57,220 bases of DNA from Prevotella sp. UBA2746 (GTDB lineage Bacteria > Bacteroidota > Bacteroidia > Bacteroidales > Bacteroidaceae). The notes under the pieces were generated by a model that was given only the letters and a program-made list of their open reading frames with translations, did no database searches and had not been told where the DNA came from. Each line of letters begins with the position of its first letter. Position 1 is the stretch's first letter. The translations under genes and the position numbers were made by a program. Positions 39,308 through 48,800 of the stretch are shown here, in pieces. Where the stretch lies: the NCBI GenBank assembly GCA_002353555.1, contig DEJO01000007.1, forward strand, positions 1 through 57,220. Reading direction: 5' to 3'.

Positions 39308-40222
39308 ATGTGGTTGACATTTACTTTTTTATCAGCTTTGTTTCTGGGTTGTTACGACTCGTTTAAGAAGAAGGCGTTGGCAGACAATGCCGTCATACCG
39401 GTATTGTTTCTCAACACGTTGTTCTGTTCGTTGATATTCCTGCCGCTCATCGTCCTTTCCGCGCGGACGGAGATGCTGGAGGGTACGCCCTTCCAGGTGG
39501 CTTCGGGCGGATGGGAGGTGCACCGCTATGTGGTGTTGAAGAGTGCCATCGTGCTCTCGTCGTGGATATGCGGCTATTTCGGACTCAAGCACCTGCCGCT
39601 GACCATCGCCGGACCTATCAATGCCACTCGTCCCGTGGCGGTGCTGGTGGGTTCGCTGCTCGTCTTTGGCGAACAGCTGAACACGTATCAGTGGATAGGT
39701 GTGGCGCTGTTGGTTCTGTCGTTCTACATGCTGAGCCGCAGCGGAAAGAAAGAAGGCATCGACTTCAAGAGCAACGTCTCGATATTGCTCATCGTGATGG
39801 CTTCCCTGATGGGTGCCGTCAGTGCCCTCTACGACAAGTATCTCATGGCTTCGCCGAGCGAAGGCGGGCTGGGTGTCGACCGCATGCTGGTGCAGAGCTG
39901 GTTCAACATCTACCAGTGTGTGATGATGTTCGTCGTGCTGCTGCTGCTCTGGTGGCCTAAGCACCGGCAGACGACGCCCTTCCACTGGCATTGGAGCATC
40001 ATCGGCGTGAGCCTCTTCATCAGCCTTGCCGACTTCATGTACTTCTATGCGCTGACCATTCCCGACGCGTTGCTCTCGGTGATGTCGATGATCCGTCGCG
40101 CCAGCGTCGTCGTCTCCTTCCTCTTCGGTGCGCTCTTCTTCCACGAGAGCAACCTCAAGGCAAAGTCCTTCGACCTGTTGCTGGTGCTCCTGGGCATGCT
40201 CTTCCTCTGCCTTGGCAGCTGA
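39308..40222 (+). CDS. EamA/DMT-family membrane transporter
   Basis: 304 residues, about 10 membrane helices in two EamA halves (first ending near RPVAVLVGSLLVFGEQLNTY, second near RRASVVVSFLFGALFFHESN). Each half has the family end pattern of a conserved Glu/Gln followed by a helix. Substrate unknown; drug/metabolite exporters of this type handle amino acids, metabolites or cofactors. No clear promoter: it may be read from truA, 91 nt upstream, through the AT-rich repeat. Confidence 0.83.
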   Translation: MWLTFTFLSALFLGCYDSFKKKALADNAVIPVLFLNTLFCSLIFLPLIVLSARTEMLEGTPFQVASGGWEVHRYVVLKSAIVLSSWICGYFGLKHLPLTIAGPINATRPVAVLVGSLLVFGEQLNTYQWIGVALLVLSFYMLSRSGKKEGIDFKSNVSILLIVMASLMGAVSALYDKYLMASPSEGGLGVDRMLVQSWFNIYQCVMMFVVLLLLWWPKHRQTTPFHWHWSIIGVSLFISLADFMYFYALTIPDALLSVMSMIRRASVVVSFLFGALFFHESNLKAKSFDLLLVLLGMLFLCLGS

Positions 40223-40327
40223 CCCTGTTTGTCGTTGCTTCGCTGGTAGAAACGGCGGTTGGTCGGGCTTTTACTTGTTAATAAAGTAGAAAATATGAAC
40301 ATCCCGACAAAAATAGTTGTAGAAATA

Positions 40328-40359
40328 TTTGCTATACACCCCTATCGTTTGTATCTTTG
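40328..40359 (+). promoter_or_regulatory. Promoter of the OmpA-like lipoprotein gene
   Basis: TTTG (40328-40331), 20 bp, TATCTTTG (40352-40359). Leader about 65 nt. Confidence 0.78.
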
Positions 40360-40429
40360 CTGCGTAAATTCACTTCGAGTGACGGAAACAACGATGACTG
40401 AATAAGAACTTTTAAAAACGTATTTGAGT

Positions 40430-41122
40430 ATGAAAAAGAGAAAATTCCTGACGCTTGCACTTTGCGTCGCTTTGATTTGTGGTGGTTGTGAGACCAAGCA
40501 GGGTACGGGTACGCTCATTGGTACCGGTGGTGGTGCCGTGCTGGGCGGTCTCCTCGGTGGACTCATCGGTAACAGCGGCACTTCTACCGTCATCGGTGCT
40601 GCCATTGGTGCTGCCGTAGGTGCCGGTGCCGGAACCCTCATTGGCAAGAAGATGGACAAGGTGGCTGCTGAGACGGCTGCACAGGTGCAGAACGCCAAGG
40701 TAGAGAAAGTCACCGACGCGAACGGACTCTCTTGTGTGAAGCTGACTTTCGACAGCGGTCTGCTCTTCAAGACGGGTAAGTATGACCTGAACGCAGGTGC
40801 AAAATCAGACCTCTCCAACTTTGCCAACGTGCTGAAAAACAACGGTGACTGCTCGGTAGACATACAGGGATATACCGACTCTACGGGTAGCGATGCCATC
40901 AACAACCCGCTGAGCCAGAACCGTGCACAGAGCGTGGCACAGTATTTGGCATCGTGTGGCGTGCCCACGACGCAGTTCAAGAACGTCACCGGCTTCGGTT
41001 CGAGCAATCCTGTTGCCGACAACGCTACTGCCGACGGTCGTCAGCAGAACCGCCGTGTAGAGGTTTACCTCTATGCCAGCGAAGCCATGATCAATGCTGC
41101 CAACAACGGAACTTTAAAATAA
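40430..41122 (+). CDS. OmpA-family outer-membrane lipoprotein
   Basis: 230 residues. Lipoprotein-like signal (MKKRKFLTLALCVALICGGC). A glycine-zipper region follows (TLIGTGGGAVLGGLLGGLIG; AAIGAAVGAGAGTLIG), then the OmpA-like peptidoglycan-binding domain (FDSGLLFKTGKYDLNAGAKS; VDIQGYTDSTGSDAINNPLS; QNRRVEVYL). This YiaD/Pal-like layout ties the outer membrane to peptidoglycan. The ATG at 40430 is chosen over the TTG at 40424. It is probably co-transcribed with mtgA. Confidence 0.9.
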   Translation: MKKRKFLTLALCVALICGGCETKQGTGTLIGTGGGAVLGGLLGGLIGNSGTSTVIGAAIGAAVGAGAGTLIGKKMDKVAAETAAQVQNAKVEKVTDANGLSCVKLTFDSGLLFKTGKYDLNAGAKSDLSNFANVLKNNGDCSVDIQGYTDSTGSDAINNPLSQNRAQSVAQYLASCGVPTTQFKNVTGFGSSNPVADNATADGRQQNRRVEVYLYASEAMINAANNGTLK

Positions 41123-41160
41123 TTGGCAATTGACAATTGATAATTGATAATTGACAATTC
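41121..41160. repeat. AATTGACAATT-type repeat tract 3
   Basis: About 40 bp of AATTGACAATTGATAATTG-like units directly after the OmpA-type stop codon and before the mtgA start. Confidence 0.68.
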
Positions 41161-41164
41161 AGCA

Positions 41165-41866
41165 TTGAACATAGTTCGTAAAATCTTCAAATTTATCAGA
41201 TGGACGATAGCGGTTTTGTTCGTATCGTCCATCTTGATTGTTGTAGCCTACCGATTCATTCCCGTCTACACCACACCGCTGATGTTCATCCGTTGTATGG
41301 AGCAGGTGGCGAAGGGCGAAAGCCTGAAGTGGCACCACGACTGGGTGCCGCTCTCGAAGATGTCCATATACATGCCCGTCGCCGTCATTGCCAGCGAAGA
41401 CCAGAACTTCATGTCGCACCACGGCTTCGACTTTCAAGCCATCCAGATGGCAGCCAAGGAGAACCGTTCGGGAAAGAAACGCATACGCGGCGGCAGCACC
41501 ATCTCGCAACAGACGGCAAAGAACGTCTTCCTGTGGCCGGGACGCTCGTGGTTGCGCAAGGGACTGGAAACCTATTTCACCTTTCTTATAGAAATGATGT
41601 GGAGCAAGCAGCGCATCATGGAGGTCTACCTGAACTCCATAGAGATGGGCGACGGCATCTATGGGGTAGAGGCTGTTGCCGACCAGCACTTCTCTACTAC
41701 TGCTGCCGACCTCACCCGTGCGCAGTGTGCGCTCATTGCCGCCACACTGCCCAACCCCCTCCGCTTCAATTCCGCTGACCCCAGCCACTATATGCGGAAA
41801 CGCCAGCGATGGATTCAAGTACAAATGAAACATATTCCGGTATTACCCAGAGAATCAGAAGATTAA
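41165..41866 (+). CDS. mtgA: Monofunctional biosynthetic peptidoglycan transglycosylase
   Basis: GT51 glycosyltransferase that polymerises lipid II, inner membrane. About 233 residues: one anchor helix (TIAVLFVSSILIVVAYRFI) then the GT51 domain. Catalytic Glu is in IASEDQNFMSHHGFD; second motif RIRGGSTISQQTAKNVFL; third KQRIMEVYLNSIEMGDGIYG. No ATG precedes the anchor. Start TTG at 41165 gives a family-like N-terminus (NIVRKIFKFIRWTIAV); TTG at 41144 lies in the repeat tract and adds seven residues encoded by it. Confidence 0.88.
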   Translation: MNIVRKIFKFIRWTIAVLFVSSILIVVAYRFIPVYTTPLMFIRCMEQVAKGESLKWHHDWVPLSKMSIYMPVAVIASEDQNFMSHHGFDFQAIQMAAKENRSGKKRIRGGSTISQQTAKNVFLWPGRSWLRKGLETYFTFLIEMMWSKQRIMEVYLNSIEMGDGIYGVEAVADQHFSTTAADLTRAQCALIAATLPNPLRFNSADPSHYMRKRQRWIQVQMKHIPVLPRESED

Positions 41867-41906
41867 AGAAGTTCACCCTAATATCGTATAATCGTCAAAT
41901 CAATAT

Positions 41907-44372
41907 ATGGAAGAAATTCTCAGCCAGCTTAATGATGCGCAGCGCGAGGCAGTAATGTATAATGAAGGTCCGTCGCAGGTGATTGCTGGAGCTGGTTCCG
42001 GCAAGACGCGCGTGCTGACATACAAGATAGCCTATCTGTTGCAGTTGGGTATGAAGCCTTGGAACATCTTGGCGCTGACCTTTACCAACAAGGCTGCACG
42101 CGAGATGAAGGAACGCATCGGGAAGCTGGTGGGTATGGAGACGGCAAGGCGGCTGAACATGGGAACCTTCCACTCCGTCTTTTCTCATATCCTTCGCGTG
42201 GAGGCAGAGCTGTTGGGTTATCACTCCAACTTCACCATCTACGACGAGACAGATTCTCGGTCGTTGCTCAAGAGCATCATCAAAGAACTTGGCTACGACG
42301 AAAAGCAATATAAGCCGTCTACTGTGCACAACCGTATCTCGATGGCGAAGAACCATCTGATAACGGCTGCCGACTATGCCATTGACCGCAGTGCCCTGCA
42401 ACGCGACGTAGAGACGCGCCTGCCGCACGTCAGCCAGATCTATATGGCTTATCAGGCACGTCTGCAGCAAGCCAATGCGATGGATTTCGACGACTTGCTG
42501 GTGAACACTTACCGGCTCTTCAACGAGCATGACGACATACGCCGCAAGTATGCCGGACGTTTCCAGTTCGTCCTCGTCGATGAGTATCAGGACACGAACC
42601 ATGCCCAGCAAGCCATTGTGCTGCAACTGGTCAGGGACCACCAGCATGTGTGCGTCGTTGGCGATGATGCCCAGAGCATCTATGCCTTCCGTGGTGCCAA
42701 CATCGACAACATCCTCGACTTCAACACACACTTTGCAGGTGCCAAGCTCTTCAAGCTGGAACAGAACTATCGCAGTACGCAACGTATCGTGCAGGCTGCC
42801 AACAGCCTGATACGCCACAACGAGCGGCAGATACGCAAGGATGTCTTCAGCCGCAACGACGAAGGTGAGAAGCTGGTCTACAAGCCAGCCTACAGCGACA
42901 AGGAGGAAGCCATGATCGTATGCAACGACATTCAGCGCATCAAGCGGCAGGACGGTTGCCAGTACAGCGACTTTGCCATACTCTATCGCACCAACGCCCA
43001 GAGCCGCGCCTTCGAGGAAGAGATGCGCAAGAAGAGTATCCCTTATCGCATCTATGGCGGCCTGTCGTTCTATCAGCGCAAGGAAATCAAGGACATCATT
43101 GCCTACTTCCGACTCGTTGCCAACCCCGACGACGAGGAGGCGTTCCGACGTATACTGAACTATCCGGCACGCGGCATCGGCAACACGACGTTGCAGAAGA
43201 TTCAGGCATGCGCCGCACAGCATGGTGTCAGCCTGTGGACGGTCATCAGCGACCCGCTCAGCTATGGGTTGAACGTCAACAAGGGAACACTTGCCAAGGT
43301 GGATGGCTTCCGCCAACTCATCACGGGATTCATGGAACGGATAGCAACGACCGATGCCTTCGAGCTCGGACAGGACATCATCAAGCAGAGCGGAGTCAGC
43401 AATGACATCTATTCGGGTAAGGATGCCGACGACATTGCCAGGCAGGAAAACTTGCAGGAGTTCATGTCGGGATTGCAGGATTTTGTCGAGAGCAACCGTG
43501 AGGAAGGGCGCGAACGGGAAGTCTACTTGCCCGACTTCCTGCAAGAGGTGGCTCTCATCAGCGACTTGGACAGTGACGGCGGTGATGACCAGAACCGCGT
43601 CTCGCTGATGACCGTCCATGCCGCCAAGGGACTGGAGTTCCCCACGGTATTCGTCGTGGGGCTGGAAGAGAACATCTTCCCCAGCCAGTTGTCGGTAAAC
43701 TCGCGGAGGGAGCTGGAAGAGGAGCGCCGCCTGCTCTATGTCGCCATCACCCGTGCCGAGAAACATTGCATCCTGACCAACGCCAAAAGCCGGTTCAGGT
43801 ATGGAAGGATGGAGTTCGATTCGCCCAGCCGGTTCCTGGCAGACATAGACCCTTCGCTGCTTTTGGTGCAAGACGAGTCGGCAGGAATATCCTCTTCGCC
43901 GTTTGGCAGCGCAAAAGGGTATGGCAGTTCACCGTCGTATGGTGGCTCACCGTCGTATGGCAGCAGCCGGTGGAGGCAAAACTCACGACCTGTTGCCACG
44001 CAGTTTCGTGCCGACCCCCAGCCGAAGATAACGGCCCCGCGCCGTCCCGAACAGGCTGTCGACCCGCTGAGTGAGCGCATGAAACAGCGTATCGCACTGA
44101 GCGGGGGCAACCTCAGACGTGTCAGCGAAGCCATAGCCAACGGTGGACGCACCCTTTCACCAGCAGCTTCTTCTCCCGCTTCGTCGTTGTCGTCATCGGA
44201 CAACGGCGGTCCGTTGGCTGAAGGAATGGTCATCGAGCATCAGCGTTTCGGTATCGGAACCGTCGTTCGCATGGAAGGGACAGGCGAGAACACCAAGGCT
44301 ACCGTCGACTTCCGTAATGCCGGAACGAAGCAGCTGCTCCTGAAATTTGCACGTTACAAAATCGTCAGATAG
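41907..44372 (+). CDS. UvrD/PcrA-type DNA helicase
   Basis: 821 residues, superfamily 1A helicase in repair and replication. Walker A IAGAGSGKTRVL (residues 26-37), motif II VLVDEYQDTNHAQQ, motif V MTVHAAKGLEFPTVFVVGLE, VAITRAEK near motif VI. After the core (to about 650) there is a low-complexity segment with short repeats (GYGSSPSYGGSPSYGSS), a Ser/Ala-rich stretch, then the PcrA-type C-terminal RNAP-binding domain (GMVIEHQRFGIGTVVRMEG). It is close to pcrA in length and tail. Follows mtgA by 40 nt. Confidence 0.92.
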   Translation: MEEILSQLNDAQREAVMYNEGPSQVIAGAGSGKTRVLTYKIAYLLQLGMKPWNILALTFTNKAAREMKERIGKLVGMETARRLNMGTFHSVFSHILRVEAELLGYHSNFTIYDETDSRSLLKSIIKELGYDEKQYKPSTVHNRISMAKNHLITAADYAIDRSALQRDVETRLPHVSQIYMAYQARLQQANAMDFDDLLVNTYRLFNEHDDIRRKYAGRFQFVLVDEYQDTNHAQQAIVLQLVRDHQHVCVVGDDAQSIYAFRGANIDNILDFNTHFAGAKLFKLEQNYRSTQRIVQAANSLIRHNERQIRKDVFSRNDEGEKLVYKPAYSDKEEAMIVCNDIQRIKRQDGCQYSDFAILYRTNAQSRAFEEEMRKKSIPYRIYGGLSFYQRKEIKDIIAYFRLVANPDDEEAFRRILNYPARGIGNTTLQKIQACAAQHGVSLWTVISDPLSYGLNVNKGTLAKVDGFRQLITGFMERIATTDAFELGQDIIKQSGVSNDIYSGKDADDIARQENLQEFMSGLQDFVESNREEGREREVYLPDFLQEVALISDLDSDGGDDQNRVSLMTVHAAKGLEFPTVFVVGLEENIFPSQLSVNSRRELEEERRLLYVAITRAEKHCILTNAKSRFRYGRMEFDSPSRFLADIDPSLLLVQDESAGISSSPFGSAKGYGSSPSYGGSPSYGSSRWRQNSRPVATQFRADPQPKITAPRRPEQAVDPLSERMKQRIALSGGNLRRVSEAIANGGRTLSPAASSPASSLSSSDNGGPLAEGMVIEHQRFGIGTVVRMEGTGENTKATVDFRNAGTKQLLLKFARYKIVR

Positions 44373-44461
44373 CTGGTCGTTCAGCTACAGCCAGTAGCAC
44401 GATTCCATATTTCTGTGTAAAAAAAATATCTTTCGCATACGATTATTTCGTAGAAAATGAT

Positions 44462-44469
44462 TATTTTTG
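44462..44469 (+). promoter_or_regulatory. lepA: lepA -7 element
   Basis: TATTTTTG, exact -7 match 22 nt before the ATG; no good -33. Confidence 0.45.
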
Positions 44470-44491
44470 CAGCTTGAAAGACCATACACCC

Positions 44492-46291
44492 ATGAATCAT
44501 ATCAGAAATTTCTGTATCATCGCACATATAGACCACGGCAAGTCAACCATTGCCGACCGATTGTTGGAGCGCACCCAAACCATTCAGATTACTGAAGGGC
44601 AGATGCTCGACGACATGGATCTGGAGAAAGAGCGCGGCATCACCATCAAGAGCCACGCCATACAGATGGAATATGACTATGCCGGTGGTGAGAAGGTGGA
44701 GAAAGGGAAATACATCCTCAACCTCATCGACACTCCGGGACACGTGGATTTCTCATACGAGGTGTCGCGGAGTATTGCTGCCTGCGAGGGTGCCATCCTC
44801 GTGGTGGATGCCACACAGGGTGTTCAGGCCCAGACCATCTCCAACCTGTATATGGCGATAGACCACGACCTGGAGATTATTCCCGTCATCAACAAGATTG
44901 ACATGCCCAGTGCCATGCCCGACGAGGTGGAAGACGAGATTGTGGAACTGCTGGGGTGTGACCGCAGCGAGATTCTCAGAGCTTCGGGCAGGACGGGTGA
45001 AGGTGTTGACGAGATACTGAAAGCCGTGGTGGAGCGTATTCCGCATCCTACAGGCGACCCGCAGGCTCCCTTGCAGGCGCTGATATTCGATTCTGTCTTC
45101 AACTCTTTCCGTGGCATTATCGCCTATTTCAAGATTGAGAACGGCAGCATCCGCAAAGGCGACAAGGTGAAGTTCTTCAATACCGGCATGGAATATGCCG
45201 CCGACGAGGTGGGCGTGCTGAAAATGGACATGATTCCACGGCAGGAACTGACCACGGGTGAAGTGGGGTACATCATCAGCGGTATCAAGGACGCTAAGGA
45301 AGTGAAGGTGGGCGACACCATAACCCACGTGGCACGACCCTGCGAGAAGGCGATCGAGGGTTTCCAAGAGGTGAAGCCGATGGTGTTTGCCGGTGTCTAT
45401 CCGATAGACCCTACCGACTATGAGAACCTTCGGGCGTCGCTGGAGAAGCTGCAGCTGAATGATGCTTCGCTGACCTTTATGCCTGAGTCGTCGGTGGCTC
45501 TGGGCTTCGGTTTCCGCTGCGGATTCCTGGGACTGTTGCACATGGAGATTGTCCAGGAACGGCTCGACCGTGAGTTCAATATGGATGTGATTACCACCGT
45601 GCCCAATGTGTCCTATATGGTATACGACAAGCAGGGCAATGCCAAGGAGGTGCATAACCCCTCCGGGCTGCCCGACCCAACGATGATCGAGCACATCGAG
45701 GAACCCTACATCAAGGCTTCCATCATCACCGATGCCAACTATATCGGTCCTATCATGAAGCTCTGTCTGGACAAGCGTGGCGAGTTGGTGAAGCAAGACT
45801 ATGTCAGTGGCAACCGTGTAGAACTCATCTTCATGATTCCGTTGGGAGAAATCGTCATCGACTTCTACGACAAGCTGAAGAGCATCTCCAAAGGATATGC
45901 CTCCTTCGACTACCACATAGATTCCTTCCGCCCCTCCAAGTTGGCTAAGTTGGACATCCTGCTCAATGGTGAGCCTGTCGATGCCTTGTCGACATTGGCG
46001 CACCACGACAATGCCGTGTCGTTGGGAAGACGCATGTGTGAGAAACTGAAAGACTTGATACCTCGTCAGCAATTTGACATAGCCATACAAGCTGCCATCG
46101 GTGCCAAGATTGTTGCACGCGAAACGGTGAAACAGGTGCGCAAGGACGTGACGGCAAAATGCTATGGCGGTGATGTGTCACGAAAGCGTAAGTTGCTGGA
46201 GAAACAGAAACGCGGAAAGAAGCGAATGAAGCAAATCGGCAACGTGGAGGTGCCGCAGAAAGCCTTCCTTGCCGTGCTCAAGCTGGATTAG
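44492..46291 (+). CDS. lepA: Elongation factor 4 (LepA)
   Basis: Translational GTPase, 599 residues. G1 AHIDHGKSTIADRL, G3 DTPGHVDFSYE, G4 NKIDMP; effector loop RTQTIQITEGQMLDDMDLEK. The LepA-specific C-terminal domain is present (FDYHIDSFRPSKLAKLDILL; GGDVSRKRKLLEKQKRGKKR). A TTG at 44474 would extend it by six residues; MNHIRNFCIIAHIDHGKST is the proper start. Confidence 0.97.
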   Translation: MNHIRNFCIIAHIDHGKSTIADRLLERTQTIQITEGQMLDDMDLEKERGITIKSHAIQMEYDYAGGEKVEKGKYILNLIDTPGHVDFSYEVSRSIAACEGAILVVDATQGVQAQTISNLYMAIDHDLEIIPVINKIDMPSAMPDEVEDEIVELLGCDRSEILRASGRTGEGVDEILKAVVERIPHPTGDPQAPLQALIFDSVFNSFRGIIAYFKIENGSIRKGDKVKFFNTGMEYAADEVGVLKMDMIPRQELTTGEVGYIISGIKDAKEVKVGDTITHVARPCEKAIEGFQEVKPMVFAGVYPIDPTDYENLRASLEKLQLNDASLTFMPESSVALGFGFRCGFLGLLHMEIVQERLDREFNMDVITTVPNVSYMVYDKQGNAKEVHNPSGLPDPTMIEHIEEPYIKASIITDANYIGPIMKLCLDKRGELVKQDYVSGNRVELIFMIPLGEIVIDFYDKLKSISKGYASFDYHIDSFRPSKLAKLDILLNGEPVDALSTLAHHDNAVSLGRRMCEKLKDLIPRQQFDIAIQAAIGAKIVARETVKQVRKDVTAKCYGGDVSRKRKLLEKQKRGKKRMKQIGNVEVPQKAFLAVLKLD

Positions 46292-46354
46292 TTCACCCCT
46301 GCGCTTTGCGCACTCCTTTAACCTTTAACCTTCAATTATATAACCTTTAACCTG

Positions 46355-46954
46355 ATGAAAGACCTTGTCATAGCAACGAGAGACGTAGCACGCGAATTGG
46401 CTCGTAAGTATAGTACGATGACCCACGATGAACTGGATGTGTTGGAGAGCATTCTCGAACCCATGAAGTTCAGCAAGGGAGAAATGATTCTCCGTGAGGG
46501 TGAGGTGTGCCGTCATATCTACTATATAGAAAAAGGGTTGGTGAGACAATTCTATTTCAAGCACGACAGACCTATTACGGAACATCTGGGCGAAGACCAT
46601 ACCATTTTTATGTGTATAGAAAGTCTGTTCAAAGAGGAACCTACCCATATTGAGGTTGAAGCGCTGGAGCCCACATACATCTTTGCCATTCCTAAGAAAC
46701 GTTTGGAGGAAGTGGCTATTCGCAATGTGAACATACAGATGCTCTATCGTAAGATTCTGGAAGAAAGTCTCATCCAATCACAAGTACATGCCGACCTCGT
46801 TCGTTTTGAAACGGCTCAGGCTCGTTACAAAATGATGTGCAAGCGATGGCCGCAGGTGGTCCTTCGGGCACCGTTGGTGTACATCGCCAGTTATCTGCAG
46901 ATGACACCGGAAACGCTCAGTCGTGTGCGTTCGTCAACTATGTTGGACGATTAA
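46355..46954 (+). CDS. Crp/Fnr-family transcriptional regulator
   Basis: 199 residues. The N-terminal cyclic-nucleotide-binding-like barrel (SKGEMILREGEVCRHIYYIE; then EVEALEPTYIFAIPKKRLEE) is followed by a helical linker and a C-terminal winged HTH with recognition segment VYIASYLQMTPETLSRVRSS. No Cys cluster like Fnr. Its effector is unknown. It stands just before the acyl-CoA ligase genes, which carry conspicuous palindromic operators, but direct regulation is not shown. Its stop codon overlaps the long terminator stem. Confidence 0.88.
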   Translation: MKDLVIATRDVARELARKYSTMTHDELDVLESILEPMKFSKGEMILREGEVCRHIYYIEKGLVRQFYFKHDRPITEHLGEDHTIFMCIESLFKEEPTHIEVEALEPTYIFAIPKKRLEEVAIRNVNIQMLYRKILEESLIQSQVHADLVRFETAQARYKMMCKRWPQVVLRAPLVYIASYLQMTPETLSRVRSSTMLDD

Positions 46955-47017
46955 GGACAAAGAGACTTCATTTCCGACAAAGTAATATGGAAAACGAAGT
47001 CTCTTTGTCCTTTTTTT
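46953..47017 (+). terminator. Terminator after the Crp/Fnr gene, 17-bp perfect stem
   Basis: AAGGACAAAGAGACTTC (46953-46969) with GAAGTCTCTTTGTCCTT (46996-47012), a 26-nt loop with an inner TTTCC/GGAAA pairing, followed by a T-run to 47017. Confidence 0.85.
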
Positions 47018-47063
47018 CTCCCTTTCTCTCCTTCCTCCCTTCCTCCCTTTCTCCCTTCCTCTC
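47008..47063 (+). repeat. 56-bp pure polypyrimidine tract
   Basis: No purine on the plus strand for 56 nt; repeated CCTT/CTCC pattern. It lies between convergent genes just after the terminator. Such tracts can form triplex (H-) DNA. Confidence 0.7.
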
Positions 47064-47123
47064 GCATTGTTGATGCTGCGCAGGTCATCAGTGAAAATGA
47101 AGAAAATTAAAAACCATAGCGTC

Positions 47124-48800
47124 TTAGAACAACATCTTAGGCTGGTAGAGGAAGCGTTTGATGCTCTTCTTGGGAGTCTTCTCAAACTCTTCTTCGTGCA
47201 GTCTTATTTCAGAAATTTTGCTGTAGTGAGGCATCACCTCGTTGAGCTGAATCTTGTTCTGTTCCATGATGCTGGCGATGTCGGCATTGGTCAGTCCGAT
47301 GGATTTTGCCTCGTCGTAGTCGGGATGTACCAAGGCAACGAGTTTCTCGCCTTCCTGAATGACCACACTCTCCATGACCATCGGCAGGGAGTTCAGTTTG
47401 TCTTCAATCTCTTCCGGGTAGATGTTCTGTCCGTTGGAGCCCAGTAGCATGTTCTTTGAGCGTCCTTTGATGAAGACGTTCCCGTCTTCATCCATCAGTC
47501 CCAAGTCTCCGGTGTGGTACCATCCGTCTTTGTCGAGCGTCTGCTCTGTAGCCTCTTCGTTCTTGTAGTATCCCAGCATCACGTTCGGTCCCTTGGTGAG
47601 TATCTCACCGGGGATGTTGGCAGGATCGTTGCTGACTACTTTCACCTCTTGATGGTAGGCAGCCTGTCCGCATGAGCCTTGCACAAAGTCATGCCAGTCG
47701 CGGTAGCAGATGATAGGTGCACACTCGGTGGCACCATATCCCACGGTGTAGGGGAAGTTGATGCGCTTCAGGAATGCTTCGACCTCTTGGTTCAGGGCTG
47801 CGCCGCCGATGATGACCTCATAGGCGTTGCCTCCGAAGGCAGCATAGACCTGTTCGCATATCTTCTCGCGTACCTTCTTGTTGATGACCGGCATGTTCAG
47901 CAGCAGGCGCATGCGGTTGTTCTGAATCTTCGGGAACACCTTCTTGCGGATGATCTTTTCGATGATGAGCGGTACGGCGATGATGACGCGCGGCTTCACG
48001 TCGGCGAAGGCCTGTGCGATGATGGCAGGGGAGGGCACACGGGTGAGGTAGAAGATATGTGCTCCGGAGATGAACTCGTAGATGAACTCGAACGCCATGC
48101 CATACATGTGAGCCATCGGCAGGATGCTGATGACGTTGTCGCCCGCCTTGAGGATATGTCCCAGAACGTGGTCTGCAAAGTCGGCATTGCTCCAGATGGC
48201 TCGGTAGGGAATCATGACACCCTTTGAGAACCCTGTCGTTCCGCTGGTGTAGTTGATGAGTGCCATCTCGTCAGGACTCTGCTCTTTATAGTAATGTACG
48301 TGCTGCGAACGGAAATACTTGGGATATTTCTGCCCGAAGATCTCGTTCAGGTGTTCGCGTGCATACGTCAGCTTGTCTGTCCGTGAGACGATGAGCGAAT
48401 AGTCGGGAATGTAGATGATGCCTTCAAGCGCCGGCATCTTCGTCGCATCGATGATGGTCGAGACGACGTCTCCGGCAAACAACAGCTTGGCGTCGGAGTG
48501 GTTGACGATGTTATGAATCTGGTCGGCAGTGAACTCATGCAGGATGGGTACTGCAATGGCACCATAGGTCAGCGTGGCGAGGAACGCCACCGCCCAGTTG
48601 CTGCTGTTGCGTCCGCAGAGGGCAATCTTGTCACCTTTCACTACGCCGCTGTTCTCAAACAGAATATGAAGTTTCTCTATCTTTCGCGCTACATCATGGT
48701 ATTGCAGCGTCTTACCTTTGTAATCAGTAAGAGCGTCTAAGTCCCAATGGTCGATGATGCTCTTCTCAATCAATGCGTTAAAGCTTTGATACTGTTCCAT
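47124..48800 (-). CDS. Long-chain fatty-acid-CoA ligase, copy A
   Basis: AMP-binding (ANL) enzyme activating fatty acids, about 558 residues. P-loop-like motif INYTSGTTGFSKGVM near residue 177, then GYGATECAPI (A5), GWYHTGDLG (A7) and KNMLLGSNGQNIYPEEIED (A8), and the C-terminal Lys in KTPKKSIKRFLY. No signal or membrane helix. The first ATG directly after the operator palindromes is at 48800; the frame is open to 48908 but that includes the promoter. Paralogue of the gene at 48950-50614, with conserved promoter. Confidence 0.9.
   Translation of the reverse strand: MEQYQSFNALIEKSIIDHWDLDALTDYKGKTLQYHDVARKIEKLHILFENSGVVKGDKIALCGRNSSNWAVAFLATLTYGAIAVPILHEFTADQIHNIVNHSDAKLLFAGDVVSTIIDATKMPALEGIIYIPDYSLIVSRTDKLTYAREHLNEIFGQKYPKYFRSQHVHYYKEQSPDEMALINYTSGTTGFSKGVMIPYRAIWSNADFADHVLGHILKAGDNVISILPMAHMYGMAFEFIYEFISGAHIFYLTRVPSPAIIAQAFADVKPRVIIAVPLIIEKIIRKKVFPKIQNNRMRLLLNMPVINKKVREKICEQVYAAFGGNAYEVIIGGAALNQEVEAFLKRINFPYTVGYGATECAPIICYRDWHDFVQGSCGQAAYHQEVKVVSNDPANIPGEILTKGPNVMLGYYKNEEATEQTLDKDGWYHTGDLGLMDEDGNVFIKGRSKNMLLGSNGQNIYPEEIEDKLNSLPMVMESVVIQEGEKLVALVHPDYDEAKSIGLTNADIASIMEQNKIQLNEVMPHYSKISEIRLHEEEFEKTPKKSIKRFLYQPKMLF

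Noticed and set aside
41895..43871. 658-codon open frame antisense to the helicase gene
   Set aside because: The mirror of a well-conserved helicase gene; no domain, promoter or start context. Long antisense frames are common in these G/C-balanced genes.
46953..47012. Long inverted repeat as an insertion-sequence end
   Set aside because: The arms enclose only 26 nt, start at a stop codon and end in a T-run, which fits a terminator.
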